From the NCBI RefSeq assembly GCF_042752395.1, contig NZ_JBHYXZ010000026.1, forward strand, positions 1 through 64,000: a stretch of DNA of 64,000 nt, read 5' to 3'. Below are positions 8,101 to 19,400 of this stretch, piece after piece. The notes beneath the pieces are model-generated. The model saw only the letters and a program-made list of their open reading frames with translations, did no database searches and was not told the origin of the DNA. The stretch is from Actinosynnema sp042752395 (lineage in GTDB: Bacteria; Actinomycetota; Actinomycetes; Mycobacteriales; Pseudonocardiaceae). The first letter of the stretch is position 1, and each line of letters starts with the position of its first letter. Position numbers and translations under genes: made by a program.

Positions 8101-10377
8101 CTACCGCGGGGCGGACAGCACGGTCGGCGTGCCGAACGCCGTCAGGCCCGGCACGCCGCGCCGGTCGTAGACCACGACGGTGCCGTTCGGCGTGCGGTAG
8201 GTGATGGTCCACAGTGGAGTGCTGCCGTTGGCCACCGCGGTCGTGGTCGGGTCGGTGGCCGACGGCAGGTCCGGGGTGTTGACCGGGGACCAGTCGCCGA
8301 ACACGCCGGAGCCCGGGCTCGTCTCGAAGCTCGCGTGCACGATGCCGTCCGCCGCGCGGGCGACGACGGCGGTGCGGCCCAGCTGGGGGTCGAGGATCCC
8401 CGACGGCGCGCCGGCCGCGACGAACGCGCCGACGGTGTCCCACGCGGCCGGGAACACGCCGGTCGCGTCCTGGATCTTCGTGGTGACCGTGCCGTCCTCG
8501 GCCGTGGCGAACACGCGCAGCCGGTAGCCGGGGTAGACGACCACCGACGGCGTGCCCCGCCCCGCACCGCCCAGGCTCGTCCACGCCGACACCGTGCCGT
8601 CGGTGCGGTACAGCAGGGTGCCGACGCTGCCGTCGGCCACCCGGCCGAACACCTGGACGCCGTCGCGCACCGGGACCGCGGCGGGCGTGCCGGTGAGGTC
8701 GACGTCGCCGAGGTTGCGCCACGGCGACCCGTCGTGCAGCCACAGCTTCCCGTCGGTGTCGGCGGCGAACAGGCCGGTGGCGCCACCGGCGAGGGTGACC
8801 GCGGCGGGTGCGGCGGCCATCGAGCCGCCGAGCCCGGTCCAGCCGGTCCAGGTGGCGGCGCGGGGCGCGGTCTGGGCGGCCGACCACACGTTCCCGCCGT
8901 CGATGTGCTGGGCGAACACGGCCAGCGAGCCGTCGGGCTCGACGCCGAGCGCGGGCCGCCCGGTGAACGCCTCGTTGCCGGAGATCACCGTGTACTGGAC
9001 GGTGGCGAAGTTGTCCAGGTTCTCCTGGTGGCCGATGACGACCCGGCCGATGTTGTCCACGTACGCGTATTCGAGCGCGCCGACGAGCTGACCGCCGGTG
9101 GCGGGCGCCTGCACGACCGTGACCGGGGTGTCGGGCAGCACGGGCACGACGGGCTGCGGTTCGGCGAACCAGCCCTCCAGGTCGACGAAGGCGGTGACGG
9201 GGCCGGCGCTGAGGTTGCGCACGCGGATCTTGCCGTCCGTGCCGGGCCTGATGACCGTGGACGAGCGGTGCGAGGAGTTCGCCGCGAACTGGGTTTGCGT
9301 CGCGGACGGTTCGGTCGTGCCGGTGGGCCACGCGCGCAGCGTGCCCGCCGCCGTGCCGCCGAGGGCCTCCAGGCTCAGCGCCGCGCCCGCGATGCCGCGG
9401 GTGGGCAGGCCGTGGGCGCCGCCCACGGCGATGTCGACGACCGAGCTGGCCGGGATCTGGCCCGCGAACAGTCGTGCGGTGAGCGGTCGCAGGCCCGCGC
9501 CCGCGGTGGCCGTCTTCGTCGCGTAGCCCATCAGGTCGATCACCAGGTGCGCGGCGGCGGCGCCCTTGTTGGTGATGGTGACCTTGCCGTCCGCGCCGAG
9601 GGTGATGGCGGCGCCGGCGGCGTTGTTGATGCCGTCCTCGTAGTCCATCAGGGGTTGGACGCCGGTCGTGCCGGACGCGCTCGCCTGGAAGTAGCCGCGT
9701 GCGGCCGGCGGGCCCAGGGTGATCTGCGCGAACACGGCCGCCGCGCCGACCGGGACCCCGGCCGTGGCGAGGGTGAGGGTCCGGCTGGCGCCGGGCTGGA
9801 TGGCGCCGAGCGTCGTGCCGAGCCCGATGTTGGTGTTGACCACGCGGCTCGGCGTGACCGGGACGAAGCCGCCGTTCGTCGCGCCGGTGCTGGTGGTGAA
9901 GTAGCCGTGCGCCTCCACCAGCAGGTGCGCCGTGCCGGCGTAGTTGAACACCGAGATCCGGCCGTTGGCCCCCGGGCGCACGATCGCGCCGTTGGACAGC
10001 GTCTGCGCGGCCATCACGTTGACCATCGACACGCTCGGCCGCGCCGTGCCGTCCGGCCACGCGGTCAGGTAGGTGTTGGCCGTCGGCGAGATGGCCACGA
10101 TCCTCAGGTACAGGGCGCTGACGCCGGTCGCGGGGATGCCGCCGACCCCCAGCACGGGGAACGTGGTGACGCTGCGCGCGCCGCGCGTGCCGCTGACACC
10201 GCCGACACCGCTGCGGGTGTCCAGCACGGACCTCGCGGTGGTGAACGGCACGTAGTCACCGCCCCGGCCCGCCGCGTCGGCGTGGGCGGCGGGCGCTCCC
10301 GGCACGACGACCAGCGCCAACACCACGAGCGCGGCGGCGAGCACCGCCACCGGCCCTCGTCTCTCCACTGCGGACAT
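8101..10377 (-). CDS. Secreted multi-domain beta protein with C-terminal PLL-like propeller
   Basis: A 758-residue exported protein with a long signal peptide (hydrophobic core VAVLAAALVVLALVVVPGAP). The N-terminal half consists of about three homologous beta domains of the VPFTTARSVLDTRSG type, a repeat common in secreted actinobacterial proteins. They recur as FVPVTPSRVVNTNIG and LRPLTARLFAG, each ending in a HLLVEAHGYF/HLVIDLMGY strand. The C-terminal half has repeated PDGSLAVFAQ, DTDGKLWLHDG and EDGTVTTKIQDA units typical of a PLL-like beta-propeller that often binds carbohydrate. No catalytic motif is seen. The ATG at 10377 is preceded by AGAGGGGGA. The gene lies 38 bp after the giant RHS gene and 32 bp before the M15-like gene, so all three are probably one transcript. 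Confidence 0.75.
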   Translation of the reverse strand: MSAVERRGPVAVLAAALVVLALVVVPGAPAAHADAAGRGGDYVPFTTARSVLDTRSGVGGVSGTRGARSVTTFPVLGVGGIPATGVSALYLRIVAISPTANTYLTAWPDGTARPSVSMVNVMAAQTLSNGAIVRPGANGRISVFNYAGTAHLLVEAHGYFTTSTGATNGGFVPVTPSRVVNTNIGLGTTLGAIQPGASRTLTLATAGVPVGAAAVFAQITLGPPAARGYFQASASGTTGVQPLMDYEDGINNAAGAAITLGADGKVTITNKGAAAAHLVIDLMGYATKTATAGAGLRPLTARLFAGQIPASSVVDIAVGGAHGLPTRGIAGAALSLEALGGTAAGTLRAWPTGTTEPSATQTQFAANSSHRSSTVIRPGTDGKIRVRNLSAGPVTAFVDLEGWFAEPQPVVPVLPDTPVTVVQAPATGGQLVGALEYAYVDNIGRVVIGHQENLDNFATVQYTVISGNEAFTGRPALGVEPDGSLAVFAQHIDGGNVWSAAQTAPRAATWTGWTGLGGSMAAAPAAVTLAGGATGLFAADTDGKLWLHDGSPWRNLGDVDLTGTPAAVPVRDGVQVFGRVADGSVGTLLYRTDGTVSAWTSLGGAGRGTPSVVVYPGYRLRVFATAEDGTVTTKIQDATGVFPAAWDTVGAFVAAGAPSGILDPQLGRTAVVARAADGIVHASFETSPGSGVFGDWSPVNTPDLPSATDPTTTAVANGSTPLWTITYRTPNGTVVVYDRRGVPGLTAFGTPTVLSAPR

Positions 10378-10415
10378 CCGTCCCCCTCTGCTGCCGGCGC
10401 CGCCGCTCCCGGGCG

Positions 10416-13400
10416 TCACCACGACGAACTCCTCGGACACCCGATGAGGCACTTCGAGTCCGACACCCCGACACCGACGTCGATCGGGCTGTCGCCGGGC
10501 TGCTTGACCGGCGAGCCGATGGACACCCCCGCCTCGTAGGCGAACTCGCGCATGTCGGGCAGGGTGTGGGACGTGCCGACCACGGGCATGATCCAGTAGC
10601 GCTGCGCGGTCGCGGTCCACCCGGCCGACGGGCCGACCGCGAACCCGTTGATCTCCTCCTTGGTCGGCTGGGCCTTGTTCAGCCAGCCGCCGCGCAGGCC
10701 GATCCCCGCGCCGGGGGTCGAGACACCCGCGCCCATGCCCCACGACACCTGGCCGTGGCTGGTGACGGTGATGCTGATCGACCGGCTGAACGCCACCGGC
10801 AGCGGACCGATCGCCTTGGCCACCGAGGCGTCGAGGGTGAGGTAGTCCGGCGCGCTGTCGCCGCCGACCAGGCTCAACGGCCCGCTGCCCATCGTCATCC
10901 GCCACGCGCAGTTGAACGCGCTCTCGCACGGCAGCGACTGGAACACCGGGATCTCGGCGACCTCCCGGGCCGCCGCCACCGCGCCGACCGCCGGGGCGGC
11001 CGAGGCGTCGACGACGGCCTTCACCAGCTCCCTCGACACCCGCGCCACGCCCGCCGCGTCGCCGCGGAACACGCCCACCACCGCGGCCGGCACGTGGGAG
11101 GCGGCCGACACCAGCGGCTTCACCGCGGACATCACGGGTTTCAGCGCGGCGGCGACGATCTTCACCGGCACCTGCTTCGCGGTCCACTCGATGACCGCGC
11201 GCGCCTTGCGGGTCACCTCGCGGCGGGCCTTCTCCACCGCCGCCTTGCGCGCCTTCTCCACCCGCCGCGCGGTCTCCTCGGCCCACTCGCGGGCGCGTTC
11301 GGCCTTCTCCCCGGCGTCACGGATCATCCGCCTGCCGCGATCCTCGGCGCGTTTGAGCAGCCGCCCGACGCCCCGGCGTGCCCGGTCGAGCCCGTCCTTG
11401 GCCCTGGACCACTGCCTGCGGCCCCACGAGCGCGCCTTGTCCCACTGCCGGGAGACCCACTTGCGGGCGCTGTCGTAGGTGCGCTTGCCCCAGTTCCGGA
11501 CCTTCGCCACGAGCTTCCGGCCCTTGTCCACCAGGCCGGTGACCTGCTTGACGGCGCTCTTGAACAGGCGCTTGCCGAAGTCCTCCAACCGCCGCAGCCC
11601 CGAACCGGGCGAGCGGACGAACGAGACCGCCTTCTGCGCGGTGGAGGAGACGAAGTCGCCGACCTTCTTGCAGACGCCGCAGGAGAACTTGGGCCAGTTC
11701 CCGTCGGGGTCCTCGTTGCCCAACGGGTCGGCCGCGCCGTAGGTGTACCGGTTGGCCAGCACCGAGTCGCCCTCGGTGTAGTCGACGCGGTCGCGGGACA
11801 GGAACGTGCCGCTGTCGGGCGAGTACCAGCGCGCGCCCATGTCGACGTCGCCGGTGTCGGGGTCGGTCCAGTCGCCCTGGAAGCCCAGGTTCCCGGTGTC
11901 CCCGGTGGTGGCCAGCACCTTGCCGAACGGGTCGTAGGTGGTGGTGTCGGTCAACCGGGGCAGGGCCAGGTCGGCGGCGAGGAACGCGCCGACCACGTCG
12001 CCGTGCTCGTCGCCGAGCGCGATCCGGTCGCCGACGGCCAGCAGGTCGTCCGCGGGACCGCGGGCGTAGCGCTCGACACCGTCGGACACCGGTTCGTCGG
12101 ACAGCCCGGCGTAGGCGAACCGGCCGTTGCCCCGCTGGACCAGCCGGTCCAGGGCGTCGTAGGCGTAGGTGCGCCCGCCGGCGCGGACGAGCTGGTCGAA
12201 CGCGTCGAACTCGTAGGTGACCTCGCCACGCGAGGCGAGGGTGCCCCGCGCGGTGTAGGTGTAGGCGCGCTCGCCGTCGTGGAGCAGGCGGTTGCGCGCG
12301 TCGAAGGTGGCCGTCCGGCCGCCCGCCCGGACGCGGTTGCCCGAGGCGTCCCAGGCGTAGTCGACGGTGCCCGCCCCGCTGGTCCACGAGACGAGGCGGC
12401 CCGCGAGGTCGTACCGGTAGGACTGCTCGCCCGCGGCGGTGGTCTTGCCGATCAGGCGGTCGTTGTCGTCGTAGCGGTAGGTGACGGACGAGACGGTCGC
12501 GCCCCCCGTGTTGCGCAACACGTCGGAGGTGGTGCGGCCCAGTTCGTCGAACCCGTGGGCGCGCACCCGGCCCGCGCCGTAGTCCACGGTGGACAGCCGG
12601 CCCGCGACGTCGTAGCCGTAGCGCTGGGTGGTGCCGGTCAGGCCGTCGGTGACGGTGGCCAGGCGGCCGCCCGAGTAGCCGAACGTCGAGGTGCCCGCCG
12701 CGTCGGTGCGGGCGGTCGGCCGGCCGTCGGCGTCGTAGGCGAAGTCGGCGCTGCCGGACGGGCCGCGCGCGCTGAGCAGGTTGCCGCGGTCGTCGTAGGT
12801 GTAGGTGTTGTCGCCGTCCGGGCCGCCCGCCGCCACCGGCCGGTCCAGCGGGTCGTAAGCGCGGGTCCGGGTCGGTGTCGGCACGGACGCGCCGGACCCG
12901 GAGCGGGAGGTCGGCCGGCCCGCCGCGTCGTAGACCACCTCGGTCACCACGGCGCCCGGCGCGGTCATCTTCACCAGGTTGCCGTTCGCGTCGTAGGCGG
13001 CGGTCCAGGTGCGGTCCGCGAGGGCGGGGTGCGCCGGGGTGGACGGCTCGACCAGGGACTCGACCAGGCCGAGCGCGTTGAACGTGAAGGTCGTCGCGTT
13101 GCCGCGGCCGTCGGTGTACCGCGTGCGGCGGCCGGCCGCGTCGTAGCCGAACGACGTGGTGATCGACTCGGTCGCGGACACCGGCTCCACCTGGCGCACC
13201 ACCCGGTCGTCCGCGTCGTACTCGAACGTCGAGGTCACGCCCATGGCGTCGGTGGACGAGGTGCGGTTGCCCTCCGGGTCGTAGGCGTGCCGCTGGGTGC
13301 GGATCACGGACCCGTCGGCCCGCAGGTCGGCCTGCGCCACCAGCCGCCCGGCCGTGTCGTAGGTGCTCTGCGCGGTGCGCCCGGTGCCGTCGGACTGCCG

Positions 13401-16400
13401 CACGGCCCGGCCGCTCGCGTCGTAGCCCAGGCGCGTGACCACCCCGGCCGGGTCGGTCGTGCGGATCACCCGGCCCACCGGGTCGTAGGCGGTCAACGTG
13501 ACCGCGCCGCCCGGCGTCCGGGCCCGCACCACGCGCCCGGCGTCGTCGTAGGTGAACCGCGACACCAGGTTGTCCGCCACGGGACGGCGCTCGACCACCG
13601 TGGACGTCACCCGCCGGTCGAGGTCGTCGTACGTCGCCTCGGTGCGGCCGCCCAGCGGGTCGGTGCCGGTCAGCTCCTGCCCGGTGCGGGTGTAGGTGTG
13701 CCGCCACACGGCGCGGTCCCCGTCGGAGGCCATCGGCCGGTCGACCTCGACCACCCGGCCCAGCTGGTCGTAGGTGTACCGGACGCTGTTGCCGCGCGGG
13801 TCGGTGACCTCCACGACGTTGCCGAGCGCGTCGTACCGCGTCCGCGTGGTCGGCGTGACGGTGTCGGTCGCGCCGGGCGCGCGGTAGCCGGGTTCCGCCT
13901 CGGTGACCCGCCTGCCCAGCCGGTCGTGGGTGAACCGCCGCACCAGGCCGACCTCGTCGGCCGACGCCGTCTGGTCGCCGAACGCGTCGTACCCGGTCCG
14001 GGAGGTGGGGCGCACGGTGGCGGGCGTGCCGCCGACGGCCTCGGCGGACACCGGGGGAGCGGTCTCCGCGATCTCCCGGCCCAGCTCGTCGTAGGCGGTG
14101 TCGGTGGTGAACGCGGCCGGGTCGGCGCCCGGCGCGTTGCCGCGCGGCGAGGTCTCGGAGACCTTGAGGCCGCGCTGGTCGTACCGCGCGGTGGTGACCA
14201 TGGTCGTGTCGCCCGCGGTGACGGTCTCGCGCACGGCGTTGCCCGCGTCGTCGTAGGCGTAGTCGACGACCTCGGGCGCGGTGGACACCGGCCACGGCAC
14301 GTTGGACGCCTTGCCCGACCGGCTGACCCGCGTCACGTTGCCCGCCGCGTCGTAGGTGGTGACCGTGGTGAGCGCCAGGCCGTCCGGGTCGTGCACGACG
14401 GTGGTCGGGTTGCCCGAGCGGTCGTAGGCCGAGGTCGTGGTGGAGGTGCCGTCGCCGGTCACCGCCCGGACCACGTGGCCCGCCGCGTCGTAGGTGTTCT
14501 CCTCCAGCACGTAGTCGCGCGTGCTGCCGTCGGGGTTGTGGAAGCCCTTCAACACCGCCTTGTGCAGGCGGTCGTCGCCGAAGTAGGTGTACTCGACCCG
14601 CCTGCCCATCGCGTCGGTCTCGCTCGCCTTGCGGCCGGCGAAGTCGTAGGAGTAGGAGCGCAGGACGAGGTAGCCGTCGGTCAGCCCGCCCCCGTCGTCG
14701 CCGCGGTAGTCGCGCAGCCGCACCTCGGCGAGCGCGTTGCGCGCGGTGTAGGCGAAGTCGTGGCGGGTGCCCGCGGCGTTCGTGGTGGACACGACGTTGC
14801 CGAACCGGTCGTAGTCCCGGGTGGACTCGCCGCCCTCGGCGTCGGTCACCCGGACCGGGCGACCGGACTCGTCGTAGGCGGTGCGGGTGGTGCGGGTGGC
14901 GCCGCCGCCGAGCAGGTCGACCTCCTCGACCGCGGTCTGGTTGCCGTCGGCGTCGTAGGCGGTGCTCACCTGTCGCTGGTGCTTCGTGCCGTTCACGGCG
15001 TCGGTCGTGGCGGGCTCGGTGACGCGGGTCCGCCGGGACAGGGCGTCGTAGCCGTAGGTCGTGGTGACGCCCGCCGGGAACGTGTCGGACACCTCCCGCT
15101 CCGAGGTCAGCCGGCCGAGCACGTCGTAGGAGTAGTGGGTGACCAGCCCGGACGGCGTGGTCAGGCGCGCCAGGTCGCCGTTGGCGTAGTACGCGTACCG
15201 GGTGACCTTGCCGCGCGCGTCGGTGGTCGTCAGCGGCAGGCCGGCGGGCACGATCCCGCCGCCGACCGCCGCCTCCGCGCCGTTGGTGTAGGTGTGGCGC
15301 ACCGTGGCGCCGTCGGGCTCGGTCTGGGTGGCCAGGTCACCGGTCGCCGTGTAGGTGTAGGCGGTGCGGTAGGTCGGGTCGGTCGCGCCGGCGGACCGCG
15401 CGTCCCGCGTCTCCGACGGCTGGTCCGCCCGCGGGTCCGCGGCGTCGCCCGCCGGGTAGGCGGTGTGGCTGGTGTGGCACTCGCCGGCGCGACGGCACGT
15501 CGTGGTGGACGTGGCGTTGCCGCGCGCGTCGTACGTCATGGCCACCGCGTCGCCGTTCTCGTTGGTGACCGCGGTCAGGTTGCCCGCGTCGTCGTAGGAG
15601 AACGACCGGATGGCCATGCCGTCGACCGGGTGCCGCACGAACACCGGCCCGCCCGCGTCGCCCGGGATCACGGTGCAGAACTTCGGGTCGGCGGGGTCCG
15701 GGGCGCTGCACTGCTCGACCGGCTCCGGCTCGGGCGCCGGCTCGTCCTCCTCCCGGGCCTCCAGGCCGAGCGGCGTGCCCGAGCGCAGCAGGTGCCCGGT
15801 GACGGCGTCGAACTCGTACAGGCTCGGCCGGTTGCCCGGGTCGAGCACCTGCACGCCGCGCCGCAGGTCGTCGTCACCGCCGTAGACCACGGTGGGGCCG
15901 ATCTTCCACAGCCCGCCGTCGCGGTCGGTGTAGGTCGTGACGCGGTCCAGGTCCACGTCGTAGGTGGCGCGCGAGGAGACGTTGCCGCTCGGCCGGGTCA
16001 CGGTCGCCACCAGGTCCGCGGCCGTCGTGCCCTGCCGGTGGTGGGTCGACACGGCGTTCGGGCCGAGCGGGTGCGAGTAGACCGCCACCTCGTCCACCGA
16101 GCCGCTGAAGAACCGCCGGCCCGCCGCGCCCCACGCGGGCCACGAGCCGGGCGTGCTCACCTCCGCCGCGCCGACCTGGTTGAACGTCAGCTGCGCGTGG
16201 TCCAGCGTCACGCCGGCCGCCGTCGCCACCCGGGCGCCGTCGAGGTAGAGCGTCTGCGTGGCGCCCATGAGCGACAGCACGACGTGGTGCCAGCGGCCGT
16301 CGTTCACGGCGCCCGGCGAGGCGAGCGGCGCGATCGTGGTGGCGCCGAAGCCGCCGCGCAGCCTGCCGTCCGTGCCGACGTACAGCACCGGGACGCCGCG

Positions 16401-19400
16401 GCCCGGCGTGGTGCCGAACGCCTTGTCCTGGTAGCCGAGCAGCGGGCCGCCCGCGCCGGTGACGTTCGCCTTGAACCACAGCTCGACCGCGCCGTCCCGG
16501 CTCTTCTTCAGCAGGCCCTTCGGCAGGTCGAGCCGGGTGGAGGAGCCGTTGAACGACGCCGCCGTCCCGGTCGTGCCCGCCAACGCGCCCGCCGTGCCCA
16601 GCGCCGCGTTCACGTACGCGCCCGCGTCCTCGCCCAGGTTGGCCGACACCTCGCTGCCCGCCGCCGTGCCCTGCGCCTCGCCGAGCCGCCAGTACGACTC
16701 CGGCCGCGAGTCCAGCACCGCGCTGCGGTAGTGCGACCCGGTGCTGTAGGCGTACTTCGTGCACCCGCCGCCGGGCGCGCACGCCTGCGTCAACGTGTCC
16801 CCGGCGTAGCCGTAGGTCCAGGTGGTGTTCGCGTCGGTGGTGACGGAGGTGATGTGCCCGCCGGTCCACGTGAACCGCAGCGCCCGGCCGGCGGTGTTGC
16901 TCTGGCTGTTGGCCACCTGTGCCTTGGCCAACCTGCCGTCCGCGGCGTTGTAGGTCAGCACCACCGAGCGGCCCGCGCGATCGGTCGTGCGGCTGAGCAG
17001 GCCGGCGGCCGTGAACAGGTGCACCGTGCCCGTGCGGTCCGCGAGCCGCCAGCCGCCAGCCTCCCGGGTGAGGCTCGACACCCGGCCGGGCGGCGGCGCG
17101 TAGGAGCCGTCGGGGTCGCGGCCGTACCGGACCGCCTGGCCGTCGGGGAAGGTCACCACGACGTTGCCGCTGCCGTCGTCGTCCGGGACCAGGCGCATGT
17201 CGTAGCGGCTGGTCCAGCCCGCGCCGAACACGCCGTCCCGGCGCGGGTCCAGGCTGTTGTAGGTGCGCACCACGTCCAGCTCCGGTCCGACCGTGGCCAC
17301 CGTCGCGTCCACCGCGACGTTCGACACGCCACCGGTCAGCGGCTCGAACTCCCGCTCGTCCGACGCCGCCGCCGCCCGCGAGACCAGCTCGGGTTGCGGC
17401 ACGACGGTGTCCAGCGCGGACCGCGGCGACGCCACCTCGTTGCCCGCGTCCCGCACGACCACCCGCCACAGGTAGCCGCGGCCCCACGACAGCCGACCGT
17501 CCGGGACGGTCCACTGCGGACTCGCCTGGAACCCCGAGTCGAAGCACGACGTCGCGTCGTCCGCCCGGCACACCTCGAACCGGAAGGACAGCGACGCACC
17601 CGGCGGCGCGTCCACGTCCAACGCCCGGCCCCACAACATCGGCGTCAACGTCGGCGCGCGGTAGCCGTTGGGCGGGTGCAGCTCCTGCACCACCGGCGCC
17701 AGGTCGAGCACCTGCAGCGCCAGCCGGGCGGGCGGCACCTGGTGGTCGGTGAACACCACGCCACCGGTGCGGACCATGGTGAAGTCGAGGAAGTAGGACC
17801 CCGGCGGCAGCGCCTGCACCGTCGCCTCGACCGTGACCCGCGCGCCGCGCGCCACCGTGCCCGGCAGCGACGCCGCGCGCCGCTGGCCGATCGCCGCGCC
17901 GGTCCGCGCGTCGTACGCCCGGTAGGCCAGGTAGTAGTCGGCGGGCGCCCACGCCTCCGCGCTCCTGTTGGTGACGGTGACCTTGACCTTGCCGTCCTGG
18001 TTCTGGAGCACCGGCGGGTTCGGCACCGGGTCGGGGATGGCGTACTCCGCGTGGTACGGGCTGTGCCTGACGAACAGCCGCGGCGGGTTCGCCGTCGCCG
18101 TGCCGGTGAACCGCTTGCCCGACACCGCGTCCGACACGTCGGCCCGCAGCGACAGCCCGTTGTTCGCCGCCGTGCCGTCACTCCAGCCCTGCACCAGCCT
18201 GGCGCCGTCGCCGCCGAGGTCGAACACCTCGGCGGCCGCCGGGCACTGCGACGTCGACTGCCCGGTCGCCACGTAGCCGTGCGCGAACGACCGGCTCGCC
18301 AGCGCCGCGCCGACCGCCGGCCCGGGGTAGGCGTAGGAGCCCGTCGCCGACCACGCCTGCGTCACGGGGTGCACCGCCACCGGCCGCGCCTGGCACGAGT
18401 TCGCGTCGAACTCGACCACCTGGAGCTTCGCCCCGAACACCACGTGGCCGCGCAGCCGCTCCACCAGGCTGCCGAACCGCACATACGCGGCCGTCGACAC
18501 GCCCGCCACCCGGCCCACCCGCAGCTCCGACCCGCCCGCGACCGACGTCGAACCCTGCACCGACATCGCCGCGTCCGCCGCGGCGCCGTCCACCGGCAGC
18601 GTCACCGTCGGGTCCACCAGCACCGGGTACCGCCGGGCCGGGTCGGCGAGCCACGACTGGTCCAGCTCGACCTTCACCACGTCGCCCACCAGCGAGTACC
18701 GCACCCCGCGCGACACCGCGCCGGCCGCGTCCACCATGTCGCCGGGCGGCACGACGGCACGCGTGGCGCCGCCGTCGGTCAGCACCAGGGTCTGGTCGCG
18801 GAGTTCGGCCCGCAGGTTGCGCAGGGCCAGCGCGAACTCGAACTCGCGCGTGGCGAGCGCGTCCTTGAGCACGAGGGTTTCCTTCAGGCCGCCGGGCCGG
18901 GCCTGGAGCAGCAGGTCCACGCCCGGCCGCGCGTCGGGGTAGCGGACCTGGTCCCGGTCGGCCCGGCCGGGCCGGTGCGCGGCGTCCCGCAACCGGTAGC
19001 CGAAGGCGTGGTCGCCGTCGAGGTCGACCACGTGCTCGCCGTCCGCGTGCCGGGCCAGCGTCAGGCCGACCGCGTTGGTGGTGTTGCGCCAGCCGTCGTC
19101 GGCGGCGGCGAGCGTGGTGTCGATCGGCTCGAGCGTGCCGGAGCCGGACTCGTAGTTGACCGGCACGGCGGAGAACTCGGTGGTCTCGGTGCCGTCGGCG
19201 TTGGCGTAGACCCGCTCGCGCGACCCGCGCGCCTCGACCCGCTCCCGGCTCGTCGCCGGGTCGAACCCGGACCGCGCCGCCGTCGGACCGGCCGTCACCG
19301 ACGCCGTGTTCGCGGGCGGCGGGGTGGCCGTCGGGCGCGGGTGGCGGCCGCGGTGCGACCGCGGCAGCTCCCGGTTGACCACGCCCGGCTCCAGGTGCGG

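Noticed and set aside
8101..10377. Immunity protein for the RHS C-terminal tail
   Set aside because: It is a 758-residue exported beta-propeller protein, unlike any immunity family.
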